Both the position numbers and the translations under genes were made by a program. The notes beneath the pieces were generated by a model. The model was given only the letters and a program-made list of their open reading frames with translations. It ran no database searches and was not told where the DNA came from. 34,271 bases of DNA from Bacteroidales bacterium (GTDB taxonomy: Bacteria > Bacteroidota > Bacteroidia > Bacteroidales > ML635J-15): positions 1 to 34,271 of the forward strand of contig JAQUBO010000018.1 in assembly GCA_028686735.1 (NCBI GenBank), written 5' to 3'. Of this stretch, positions 1 to 8,697 are shown one piece after another; positions within the stretch are counted from its first letter, which is position 1; each line of letters begins with the position of its first letter.

Positions 1-213
1 GCATTATTCATCGCATTATTCTTAGTTGGCTTATAATAAAATATTAGTCAGGGGATTGGCAAGGTGTTTATGGTTTTATTATTAGCCAAATTTTGAGAGA
101 GCTTACAATTATCTTTGTGCATCTGCTACGTTGCGAAACTCTTGAAATATAAGGATATATCTGCAAGTTTCGACGCCTACCAGCTACACAAAGCTAATCG
201 TATGAATAATGCG
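1..213. repeat. Nested inverted-repeat (MITE-like) element
   Basis: Outer arms gcattattcat (1-11) / atgaataatgc (202-212), with a second copy of the left arm, cgcattattc (12-21), complementary to 204-213. Inner ~28-bp imperfect arms ctttgtgcatctgctacgttgcgaaact (113-140) / agtttcgacgcctaccagctacacaaag (166-193), about 21/28 complementary. The left end may extend outside the window. Confidence 0.5.
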
Positions 214-240
214 GGTTAATTGACAATATGGATTACAAAT

Positions 241-840
241 TTAGGATTGGGAAAATATACGCTCATGAAAATAGTACTGTCAGGGCTAAAGCCCATTTAA
301 CTGTAGCTCCTATTTTACCCCGCCCTAAAAGACGGGGTTATAGGGCTATATTGTCACGAGATAGGAAGGACATCTAGTATCTACAGGCTCAAGATTAACC
401 CCTTCATTGTTAAGGTGGTAGCAAGAAAAGTGCTTGTCAAAGAGTCATTAACCCCGTCCTTTAGGATTGGGAAAATATACGCTCATAAATGAAAATAGTA
501 CTGTCAGGGCTAAAGCCCATTTAACTGTAGCTCCTATTTTACCCCGCCCTAAAGGACGGGGTTATAAGGCTATATTGTCACGAGATAGGAAGGACATCTA
601 GCATCTACCGGCTCAAGATTAACCCCTTCATTATTAAGGTGGTAGCAAGAAAAGTGCTTGTCAAAGAGTCATTAACCCCGTCCTTTAGATAGGAAGGATA
701 TCTAGCATCTACAGGGTCAAGATTAACCCCTTCATTATTAAGGTGGTAGCAAGAAAAGTGCTTGTCAAAGAGTCATTAACCCCGTCCTTTAGGGCGGGGT
801 AGTAAGAATGTGAGATATACGGGCTTTAGCCCTGACAAGT
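241..840. repeat. Cluster of tandem/duplicated palindromic intergenic repeats (~220-bp unit, ~2.5 copies) bounded by inverted ends
   Basis: Unit 1 at 241-460 is repeated at 461-686 (starts ttaggattgggaaaatatacgctcat). A partial third copy, 687-790, duplicates 583-686. tgtcagggctaaagccc at 278-294 and 502-518 is exactly inverted as gggctttagccctgaca at 821-837. accccgccctaaaggacggggtta at 541-564 is exactly inverted at 777-800. Confidence 0.85.
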
Positions 841-858
841 ATTTATGAAGCATAGTTC

Positions 859-991
859 ATAAAGTATTCCATTAAATTTGCAGTAGAACCAAAATTTATA
901 ATTATTGATGTGCGATTAAAATATGTAGTAGGCTCGAAAGGGACTTTAAAATTATAGGGTTAATAAAGTATTCCATCGAATTTGCTGTAGA
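859..991. repeat. Imperfect ~29-bp direct repeat pair
   Basis: ataaagtattccattaaatttgcagtagaa (from 859) and ataaagtattccatcgaatttgctgtagaa (from 963) differ at three positions. Confidence 0.7.
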
Positions 992-1027
992 ATTATATAT
1001 TTTTGATTTTTATCGGACAATAATGAT

Positions 1028-2773
1028 TTATAATGCAGTTTTTCTAACACTCTTTTTAGATATTTTTCGGAATTCGGAGGGCGACATTCCATAATAATCA
1101 CGAAAAAGTCGATAATAAGTAGAACGGGAGTTAAATCCAGCCTCTTCTCCAGCTACATCAGGCGAAATTTCCGAAGCCTCCAGAAGCAAATTCCCAGCAT
1201 AGACTAAGCGAATTCTGTTAATATATTCGTTAACACTCATACCATCACTACACTCCTTTATGGCATTAGCCAAATAGGTAGAATTGGTTCCTAGTAAATC
1301 AGACAAGTCTTTACGACTCAACTTGGGGTCGGTAAATGCGTGATTTTTGGTAAGTAAACTATTTAGCTTCCGAAATAGCAGTTGTTCTTTACTTAGCGAT
1401 TTTTCTGGTGCATGTTCAATAACTTTCTCGACCTGTGTTTCTGCTTGTTGCGTTTGTCTGATTTTCTCAAATAGAATTTTGTTTTTGCGGTTTAATCGAA
1501 CAGTATAAAATATGTACCCTACTACTAAAAGGACTAAGAAAATACTTATTATAAATAATATAATCAATCTAGATTTTGAGATTTTATTTTCTAATATTAA
1601 TTTATCCACTTCATATATAGTGCGCAACTCGTCGAGCTGAGCGGCCATGTTAAGATTGCGAAGCGAATCTTTAGCCATCATTACCGTTTCATACATCAGT
1701 GCTGCCTCCATTCCTTTGCCAGCTTTACGTAATATACGAGCTTTATTTTCTAGTACGGTCAAGCTACTAATACTATCACCAAAACTAAGCATTCTTTGGT
1801 AGTTGATATCTGCACATGCAATTGCTTTATCATATTGGCCCAGATGCTCAAACCAACGCGTTTGAACATGCACTAACTTAAATTGTGATATCATACTACG
1901 CCCTTCAGCAAGTTCTTCAGCAATATCTAAATAATACTCTGCTTGATCAGTATTACCACTTTTAAAATGCGCAATAACAAGTGACAAATAACAGTACATA
2001 TATCGACCGTTAAGCATGGGTGTGTATCCAAGCTTTTCGCTCTCAAGTTTGTAATTGTCAATTGTGGCTTCCCATTGTTTTGCTATGGTAAGCATCTGCT
2101 CGTACTGTTGGTTAGCATCTAGTGTTTCGCAAAAAACATTATAAGTACTTAAAAGCAAACTAATATTTTCCTCTTTAGTCAGTCGCTCAATGGCTTCGTT
2201 AAACGATTCTATCGCTAAGTCATAACGTTGCTGTGTTTGGTATAATATCCCAAGTGTATGTGCCGATACACCCAAACCATAATTATTATTGCGTAGCTTT
2301 GCGTCATCGTACATTAGCTGAGTTTCTCTTAATGCAGTTTGCGTTTTATCTGCATATATTAACAACTCAATTTTGGCTTCCCAACAGTTGTAATAATTAT
2401 CCCATTGTTTGTGTTTTGCCAGAAACTCGAGGTGGCCTGGCAATACCGCTTCAAGTTTATCAAACATATTGTAATTGTATAAGCAAAATATTTCTTTTTC
2501 GCGTGCCTGACTCTCGACATCTATATTGCCTTGTTGTGCAGCTTCCGATCTTAAATGTTCAATTGCTGTAAGTTCTGCATTCAAATCATCGCCCATAGCA
2601 ATTAGTGCCCAGATGTCGTTTAGCGCATTTAAACGATCCTCGCCTTCAAGTGTTGTAAGCGTTTTTTGTAAGGAATCAAGCGGGCTTTGTTCATTTGCGA
2701 TTGTAACACTTATGCAAAGCATTAAAATAAAATAACACAAGAAAACTTTTTTCCCGAAATATTTGTTAGTCAT
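1028..2773 (-). CDS. TPR-repeat, membrane-anchored AraC-type HTH regulator
   Basis: 581 aa: N-terminal hydrophobic segment, helical TPR-like repeats (GILYQTQQRYDLAIESFNEAI), a TM segment (LIILFIISIFLVLLVVGYIFYTV), and a C-terminal AraC-type HTH (VAGEEAGFNSRSTYYRLFRDYYGMSPSEFRK). Confidence 0.85.
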   Translation of the reverse strand: MTNKYFGKKVFLCYFILMLCISVTIANEQSPLDSLQKTLTTLEGEDRLNALNDIWALIAMGDDLNAELTAIEHLRSEAAQQGNIDVESQAREKEIFCLYNYNMFDKLEAVLPGHLEFLAKHKQWDNYYNCWEAKIELLIYADKTQTALRETQLMYDDAKLRNNNYGLGVSAHTLGILYQTQQRYDLAIESFNEAIERLTKEENISLLLSTYNVFCETLDANQQYEQMLTIAKQWEATIDNYKLESEKLGYTPMLNGRYMYCYLSLVIAHFKSGNTDQAEYYLDIAEELAEGRSMISQFKLVHVQTRWFEHLGQYDKAIACADINYQRMLSFGDSISSLTVLENKARILRKAGKGMEAALMYETVMMAKDSLRNLNMAAQLDELRTIYEVDKLILENKISKSRLIILFIISIFLVLLVVGYIFYTVRLNRKNKILFEKIRQTQQAETQVEKVIEHAPEKSLSKEQLLFRKLNSLLTKNHAFTDPKLSRKDLSDLLGTNSTYLANAIKECSDGMSVNEYINRIRLVYAGNLLLEASEISPDVAGEEAGFNSRSTYYRLFRDYYGMSPSEFRKISKKSVRKTAL

Positions 2774-3417
2774 CTATCTTTTCAATTAATTTTTAAACAT
2801 ATTTGTAAAGTTTCACTACGTTGTTATTGGAGTTAATTTCTCCTCTCTATACTCATTTCACTACGCTCCATGAACAATGGGAAGAAAGATTTAATGCCAA
2901 AATAATAATGTGCTTATTTTTGTAATATATAAAAACTAAAAATATGACGCAAGTATATCACTAAAACGCAACAGCAAATATAGAAATACGTTTGGACATA
3001 AACAAAAAAAAATACAAATTTGGAATCTCTGAGCCTATAGTTAGTAAATGGATAAAACAAAGAGACTTCTGTCGTTTAGGTCAGGGGTTAACCAGAGGTC
3101 TAGTATCTGTTTGCAGTAAATCAAGCTTTCAGCCTTTTGTATTACAATTTTTTCTTTGGTAAAATTAATGCGTACTCTAAATCAAGCGGATATTTTGGTT
3201 TACTTTAAGAAAATAATAATTAAAATATATTGTATGGCACAGATGATGTCGTTTAAAAAATCATACGATAGAATAAGTGATACCGAGACTAAATTACCTA
3301 ATTACAATCTTACGCTCAAGTAAAAACTGGTATAATTATAAATCCGATTGGAGCCATTGTTCTGAAGCTGCGTGGAATATTACGGGTTAGCAAATGAATG
3401 AGTAAAAAAATATTTAT

Positions 3418-3774
3418 TTAAAATGTTAAAATCTTATCGCTATCAACTACCCAATCAGCTAATTCGCCCATTGTTGATTTTTTGGCTCCATCAAAATACG
3501 GTTGATTTTTATATATTCCGCATCGTGCCATGCAAGTACCACAAACTTTAACTTGTACTCCGTTTGCAATTAAGTCTTTTAGCATTTGAGTTAAATCTTG
3601 GTCGTAATTTGCCGGGGCTTTACATGCATCTCTTGCCATGTCAACAGAGTCGTTCATTAAAAATATCCTAACTTCTTGACCACTTTCTCTAAGTGTTTTG
3701 GCTAATCTTAATCCATTCCAAGTAACATCTGTATTATCATAAGGTTCGCGATTAAAAATTATTAGTATTTTCAT
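3418..3774 (-). CDS. DsrE/DsrF-like family protein
   Basis: 118 aa: MKILIIFNREPYDNTDVTWNGLRLAKTLRESGQEVRIFLMNDSV... with CGTCMARCGI cysteines, typical of the DsrE-like fold. Confidence 0.75.
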   Translation of the reverse strand: MKILIIFNREPYDNTDVTWNGLRLAKTLRESGQEVRIFLMNDSVDMARDACKAPANYDQDLTQMLKDLIANGVQVKVCGTCMARCGIYKNQPYFDGAKKSTMGELADWVVDSDKILTF

Positions 3775-3808
3775 GTTTTTATATGTTTGTTATTTGTTTT
3801 GCAAAGAC

Positions 3809-4279
3809 TTATTGCATCTGTCCTCTTGGACCTTTGTATTTATGTAGCAGTTGTTTTCTAAAATCCTTATCTGCTTGATATAGTTTTGCAACTTTTTGTA
3901 TTGGGAGTATTTTCTTGTATTTTTGGTGATATTCATGTTCAAGGTTTGCTCTTTCTTGATTTATTTCCACCATTCTATCAAGTTTTATTGTTAGGTCTTT
4001 TTCGCTTATTGTTTCACAATTTATTCTGATAATTCTATGAATTCCTCTTTCCTCGTTAAATAGATCACTTATTTTATCATTCAATTCGTTATAAACAGGC
4101 CAAAATTGTTGAGCTTCATCAACAGTCAGATTAACTTGTTCTGTAATAAAAGCTACTTTTTCAGCTTGTATTTTTTGGTTGTCTATTGCTCTGTGTTGAT
4201 AACCCTTGCCTTGTGAAAAGGCAATAAGGCTAATACTGGTTAAAATTGTAGTTAGTGCTATTAGTCTAATATTTTTCAT
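3809..4279 (-). CDS. Spy/CpxP-like periplasmic protein of an ECF sigma locus
   Basis: The ORF extends to 4315, but the internal Met at 4279 gives a clean signal peptide (MKNIRLIALTTILTSISLIAFSQG). The rest is a charged helical protein with VDEAQQFWPVYNEL. Confidence 0.65.
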   Translation of the reverse strand: MKNIRLIALTTILTSISLIAFSQGKGYQHRAIDNQKIQAEKVAFITEQVNLTVDEAQQFWPVYNELNDKISDLFNEERGIHRIIRINCETISEKDLTIKLDRMVEINQERANLEHEYHQKYKKILPIQKVAKLYQADKDFRKQLLHKYKGPRGQMQ

Positions 4280-4289
4280 AATTTTTGGT

Positions 4290-4736
4290 TTATTCGTAAA
4301 GTAACTCATATTCAATATAATATTGGCTTAAATATTCTTCAATCTCTTCGTCTTTTATATTGTTGGCAGTATATAATTCTTCTGTATCGTTAAGATATTC
4401 GTAAAATACCATATCGTCAGCATATAGTTCATACAACAAATCGCTATTTTCGACATTTGCAATAGTTTCGCTATTTGAGACACCTATTTTTGGTTTTGGA
4501 TCCACAAAAGTATGTAAGCCGAATCTTATTCCTGAGGCTAATAATATTAATGAAGCAGCTATGTAAATATACGGTTTAAATATTTGAAAAAGTGGAGTGT
4601 TTTTTTGCTGAACATCGTTTTTTATTTTATCTTTTATTTCGTTGTTCAAAGCATCAAAGTAGCCATCTGGCGTTTTGAAATTGTTTTCTTTTTTTATGTC
4701 GTTTAATTTTTTCATAATCAATCTATTGTATGACAA
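4290..4736 (-). CDS. Putative anti-sigma factor (single-TM)
   Basis: 148 aa, cytoplasmic N-terminus (FKTPDGYFDALNNEI), one TM helix (YIYIAASLILLASGIRFGL), directly downstream of an ECF sigma factor. Confidence 0.6.
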   Translation of the reverse strand: MSYNRLIMKKLNDIKKENNFKTPDGYFDALNNEIKDKIKNDVQQKNTPLFQIFKPYIYIAASLILLASGIRFGLHTFVDPKPKIGVSNSETIANVENSDLLYELYADDMVFYEYLNDTEELYTANNIKDEEIEEYLSQYYIEYELLYE

Positions 4737-4753
4737 TATAATTGTTAAAAGGT

Positions 4754-5302
4754 TTAATCTTCGTTTATATATTTTTCAATTTTTTTTACTGCGTGATGGT
4801 ATGATGCTTTTAATCCTCCTTCAGATGTCTTTAATATTTCTGATATTTCGCTGTATTTTAAGTCATCATAGTATTTCATATTGAAGACTAATCGTTGTTT
4901 ATTCGGTAATGTAAGTATTGCCTTTTGCAATGTTTTTTGTAATTCGTCTCCATCAAAATAGGAGCTGCTCTCAATTTTATCTGCAAGAGAATCTTCGTAG
5001 CTTAATGCCGAAAAAGTGAACATTCTTTTTTTTCGTTCTAGGAAATTAAGGCAAGTGTTAGTTGCAATACGATATAACCAAGTGTAAATTGCGGCATCAA
5101 AACGAAACTTATCGAGATTTGTGTATGCTTTAATAAAACTGTCTTGAACAAGATCGTTTGCATCTTCGTGGTCTATTACCATTCTTCGAATATGATAATA
5201 TAGTTGTTGACTGTATTGATTGACGATGTCATTAAATCCTTCGTTTCTAGTTTCTAGATTACGAAGTTTATCAATTATTGCTTTATCGTCATTTTGTTTC
5301 AT
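4754..5302 (-). CDS. ECF-type RNA polymerase sigma factor (sigma-70 family)
   Basis: Sigma region 2 (DHEDANDLVQDSFIKAYTNLDKFRFDAAIYTWLYRIATNTCLNFLERKKR) and region 4 (LPNKQRLVFNMKYYDDLKYSEISEILKTSEGGLKASYHHAVKKIEKYI). Confidence 0.93.
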   Translation of the reverse strand: MKQNDDKAIIDKLRNLETRNEGFNDIVNQYSQQLYYHIRRMVIDHEDANDLVQDSFIKAYTNLDKFRFDAAIYTWLYRIATNTCLNFLERKKRMFTFSALSYEDSLADKIESSSYFDGDELQKTLQKAILTLPNKQRLVFNMKYYDDLKYSEISEILKTSEGGLKASYHHAVKKIEKYINED

Positions 5303-5303
5303 T

Positions 5304-6257
5304 TTATGATTTTCTACTAATCGCTTTTTCTACAGCTTTTACAATGTTTTCTGCTGTTAATCCGTATTTATCCATTAGTTCTTCGGGTTTTCCACTTTCG
5401 CCAAAAGTGTCCATAACTGCAACAGCGTCCATTGGAATCGGATAATTAAGTGCTACACATTGTGCCGCAGTGTCAAAAAGTCCTCCGTTAAGCATGTGTT
5501 CTTCGGCAGTTACCATCGCATTAGTTTTCTTCACAGACTTTAAGACAGTTTCTGTATCAAAAGGTTTAATTGTATGTATATTAAACAAATCTGCATTTAT
5601 GCCTTTTTTTGCTAATATTTCGCAGGCTTCTATAGCTTTCCAAACCAGATGTCCAGTTGCGAGAATAGTGATGTCATTACCTTCATATAATTGTTCTGCT
5701 TTGCCAATTTCAAATTTTTGATTTGGATCAGTAAAGTTTGGTACCGCAGGTCTTCCAAATCGTAGATAAACTGGTCCATCATATTCAGCAATTGCCATAG
5801 TGGCAGCTTTAGTTTGATTATAATCGCAAGTGCAAATAACAGTCATGTTTGGTAACATTTTCATCAAACCTATGTCTTCTAATATTTGATGCGTAGCTCC
5901 GTCTTCTCCAAGAGTTATCCCAGCATGAGAAGCACATATTTTTACATTTTTGTTTGAGTAAGCTACGCTTTGCCGAACTTGATCATATACGCGCCCAGTG
6001 GCAAAAACTGCAAATGTTCCTGCAAATGGAATTTTTCCGCCTATTGTTAAACCTGCGGCAGTTCCTATCATATTTGCTTCGGCAATACCTGCTTGAAAAA
6101 ATCTTTCGGGAAATTCTTTTTGAAAATCACCCATTTTTAAAGAGCCAGTAAGGTCGGCACATAAGGCAACAATGTCTTTGTTTTTTTTAGCTGCTTCGTA
6201 CAGCCCAGCTCCAAAACCTGAGCGTGTGTCTTTTTTTTCGGTATAAGTGTATTTCAT
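5304..6257 (-). CDS. Transketolase, C-terminal subunit
   Basis: 317 aa: Pyr domain (VALCADLTGSLKMGDFQKEFPERFFQAGIAEANMIGTAAGLTIGGKIPFAGTFAVFATGRVYDQVRQS) and C-terminal transketolase domain. Confidence 0.93.
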   Translation of the reverse strand: MKYTYTEKKDTRSGFGAGLYEAAKKNKDIVALCADLTGSLKMGDFQKEFPERFFQAGIAEANMIGTAAGLTIGGKIPFAGTFAVFATGRVYDQVRQSVAYSNKNVKICASHAGITLGEDGATHQILEDIGLMKMLPNMTVICTCDYNQTKAATMAIAEYDGPVYLRFGRPAVPNFTDPNQKFEIGKAEQLYEGNDITILATGHLVWKAIEACEILAKKGINADLFNIHTIKPFDTETVLKSVKKTNAMVTAEEHMLNGGLFDTAAQCVALNYPIPMDAVAVMDTFGESGKPEELMDKYGLTAENIVKAVEKAISRKS

Positions 6258-6281
6258 TTGTTTATAATTTTTAATGTTTTT

Positions 6282-7670
6282 TTATAGATTTTCGATTTTA
6301 AAGTCTCCAGATTTTACCCTAAATTTTGTTTCGCCAGTATTTATGGACTTGTGTTTATTTTTTTCTCTGTAAACGATTCTGTAATAACCAGGTTGCAGCC
6401 TAAATTTATAGTGAGTTTGTCCGGGTTTAAAGTCGTATAGATTTGTCAAAATATCTCCATGTTCATGTAGTAGTGTCCCGTACGAAGGAGTTTTAAAGTT
6501 TATTATAACTTCTCCTGGTTCTGCTATAACAATGTGATTATACCCATTTTGTTCAATGTTTACTGCATCAAAATATAGACGTGGCATTGTTAAAACTTCG
6601 ATATTGTACAGCCCTGTAATTAGTTTTTGACGTTTATCTGCATCTAAAATATAAAGAGTTTCTGGAATTCCAGTATTTCGAACTATACACTTTATTTGTG
6701 AATTAATTGCTGTATCACCTAAAATGTCCACAAATAGTACTCCTTGAGGTGCTGGTACATTAATAATATTATGTACTCCTTCCTTTAATTTTATACTGTC
6801 TTTATATCTTGCCGGGATAGTATGCACTTTTAAATCGTAAATGGATAATAAATCAAGATAAACTGTGTCGGGTTGTCCTTCTGTATTCATGGTGTGCATA
6901 TAAGTATAGCGGATATCACCTGATAAGTTATCGTGAAACGACATTACTGCATTTGTTTCTAATGGCTTTCCATTTGTGTCAAGTAAGTTAACGGTAACGC
7001 TTGTCAGATTTGTAACTTGTGCAACAATAGTGTTTATTGCTTGTTTAAATTCTTGAGCATTTCCAGCATTAAAATAATTACCCATACAATCCAGCACATC
7101 GGTCAACTCAACTTTAATGTCAATCCCAATTATATATGGTTTTAGCACTACCCCTTTTTTTTGGAGAGCGAGACTCACTTCGCAGGGATCTCCGTGGCAC
7201 ATCTCAATTCCGTCAGTAATTAAGATTATGATATTGCGGCAATCGTCACATTTTGGGAAATCGGCTTCGGATTGTCCTAAGGAATAAGCAATTGGAGTAG
7301 TACCTTTTGGTACAATTGAGTTTAGTTTATCTCTTATTAATCCGATAGTATTTTCTCCAAAAGCGACTTCGAGTTTGGAGTCAAGGCAATCGGGTGGGGG
7401 TACAGGGCTTTGGTGTCCATAAACTCTTAGTGCAAGTTCCATGTTTTCTTGTTCCTGGATCATTTCAAGTGAATCCAAAAGCTCGAACATAAGTTCTTTT
7501 GCTCTATTAAATTTTTGGTCTCCTTCCCATCTTTCCATCATGCTTGTTGATGCATCAAAAATAAAAAGTATTCGCGTAAGAGGTTTTGGTGGCTCCTCAA
7601 AGTTTTTTATTTGTGCATTTGCAATTAAGCAGGTTGTTAAGATTAGTAATATTGATATTGTTGTTTTCAA
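6282..7670 (-). CDS. Secreted von Willebrand factor type A domain protein
   Basis: Signal peptide MKTTISILLILTTCLIANAQ; MIDAS-like LFIFDASTSMMERWEG plus IIILITDGIEMC. Confidence 0.87.
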   Translation of the reverse strand: MKTTISILLILTTCLIANAQIKNFEEPPKPLTRILFIFDASTSMMERWEGDQKFNRAKELMFELLDSLEMIQEQENMELALRVYGHQSPVPPPDCLDSKLEVAFGENTIGLIRDKLNSIVPKGTTPIAYSLGQSEADFPKCDDCRNIIILITDGIEMCHGDPCEVSLALQKKGVVLKPYIIGIDIKVELTDVLDCMGNYFNAGNAQEFKQAINTIVAQVTNLTSVTVNLLDTNGKPLETNAVMSFHDNLSGDIRYTYMHTMNTEGQPDTVYLDLLSIYDLKVHTIPARYKDSIKLKEGVHNIINVPAPQGVLFVDILGDTAINSQIKCIVRNTGIPETLYILDADKRQKLITGLYNIEVLTMPRLYFDAVNIEQNGYNHIVIAEPGEVIINFKTPSYGTLLHEHGDILTNLYDFKPGQTHYKFRLQPGYYRIVYREKNKHKSINTGETKFRVKSGDFKIENL

Positions 7671-7681
7671 AATATAATATT

Positions 7682-8527
7682 TTAATAATCGCCCAATGTT
7701 TCTTCGAGTTGCGAAAGGGCTTTTTGTAATTGATCATCGTTTGGGGCCACTCCGTGCCATTTGTGACTACCCATCATAAAGTCAACACCATTTCCCATTT
7801 CAGTTTTCATTATTATTACGATAGGCTTTTTATTTCCTGTTTTTTCTTTAGCTCTGCTAATGGTATCAATAACATCTGCTATAATATTTCCGTTACATTC
7901 CATTACTTCCCATCCAAAGGATTTCCATTTTTCACAAACTGCGTGCATTCCCAATACGTCAAAAGTTGTGCCGTCAATTTGTTGTCCGTTAAGATCAATA
8001 AAAGCGATTAGGTTATCAATTTTTCTTGCATTTGCAAAAAGAGCTGCTTCCCAAACCTGTCCTTCTTGGATTTCGCCATCTCCCATAAGACAATAAACGG
8101 TTTTATCGTCTTTGTTTAATTTTTTTGCCAATGCTGCACCAGATGCAACTGATAATCCTTGCCCAAGTGAACCTGATGCGATTCTGATTCCTTCTAATTT
8201 TTCGGCGGTAGCTGGGTGTCCTTGCAATCGTGAGTCGATTGCTCTAAAAGTACTTAACTCCTTAATTGGAAAGTATCCACTACGTGCAAGCACCGAATAC
8301 CACGCTGCTGACACATGTCCGATAGATAGGAAAAACAAGTCCTGATTTTTACCGTTCATGTCAAAGTTTTTGGGCGAATGCTCCATTATTTCAAAATACA
8401 AGCTTACTAATAAATCTGTAACACCAAGTGATCCACCAGGATGTCCCGATTGCTTTGCATGTATCATTCTAAGTAAATCGCGTCTAACTTGAGAAGCAAT
8501 CTTTTCTAGTCTTTCTATTTTTTCCAT
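7682..8527 (-). CDS. Transketolase, N-terminal (TPP-binding) subunit
   Basis: 281 aa: RRDLLRMIHAKQSGHPGGSLGVTDLL, GSLGQGLSVASGAALAKK, YCLMGDGEIQEGQVWEAALFA. Confidence 0.94.
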   Translation of the reverse strand: MEKIERLEKIASQVRRDLLRMIHAKQSGHPGGSLGVTDLLVSLYFEIMEHSPKNFDMNGKNQDLFFLSIGHVSAAWYSVLARSGYFPIKELSTFRAIDSRLQGHPATAEKLEGIRIASGSLGQGLSVASGAALAKKLNKDDKTVYCLMGDGEIQEGQVWEAALFANARKIDNLIAFIDLNGQQIDGTTFDVLGMHAVCEKWKSFGWEVMECNGNIIADVIDTISRAKEKTGNKKPIVIIMKTEMGNGVDFMMGSHKWHGVAPNDDQLQKALSQLEETLGDY

Positions 8528-8697
8528 TTGTTCTTTTTTTATTACAAAAATATAAATTTATGGGTAAACTCAATCAAATATTGCAATATACTTATTGAAT
8601 AGTTTATGAATTGGTTGGTTTTATGTTGTTATTTGCAATTTATTGTAATTTTTATTAAGTATATATTTAGTCCCTTGATTGTTGTAGGCCCTATTTT

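Noticed and set aside
241-800. CRISPR or rRNA/tRNA origin for the left repeat block
   Set aside because: Long tandem units without spacers, no tRNA cloverleaf or conserved rRNA sequence recognised.
2233-2735. Plus-strand ORFs (112 aa, 69 aa) opposite the TPR/AraC gene
   Set aside because: Antisense to a well-supported CDS, biased composition, no family resemblance.
7730-8345. Overlapping plus-strand ORFs opposite transketolase-N
   Set aside because: Antisense shadow ORFs of a conserved gene.
5304-8527. Transketolase halves as a broken gene (pseudogene)
   Set aside because: Both subunits are complete with proper starts and stops; two-subunit transketolases are established in bacteria.
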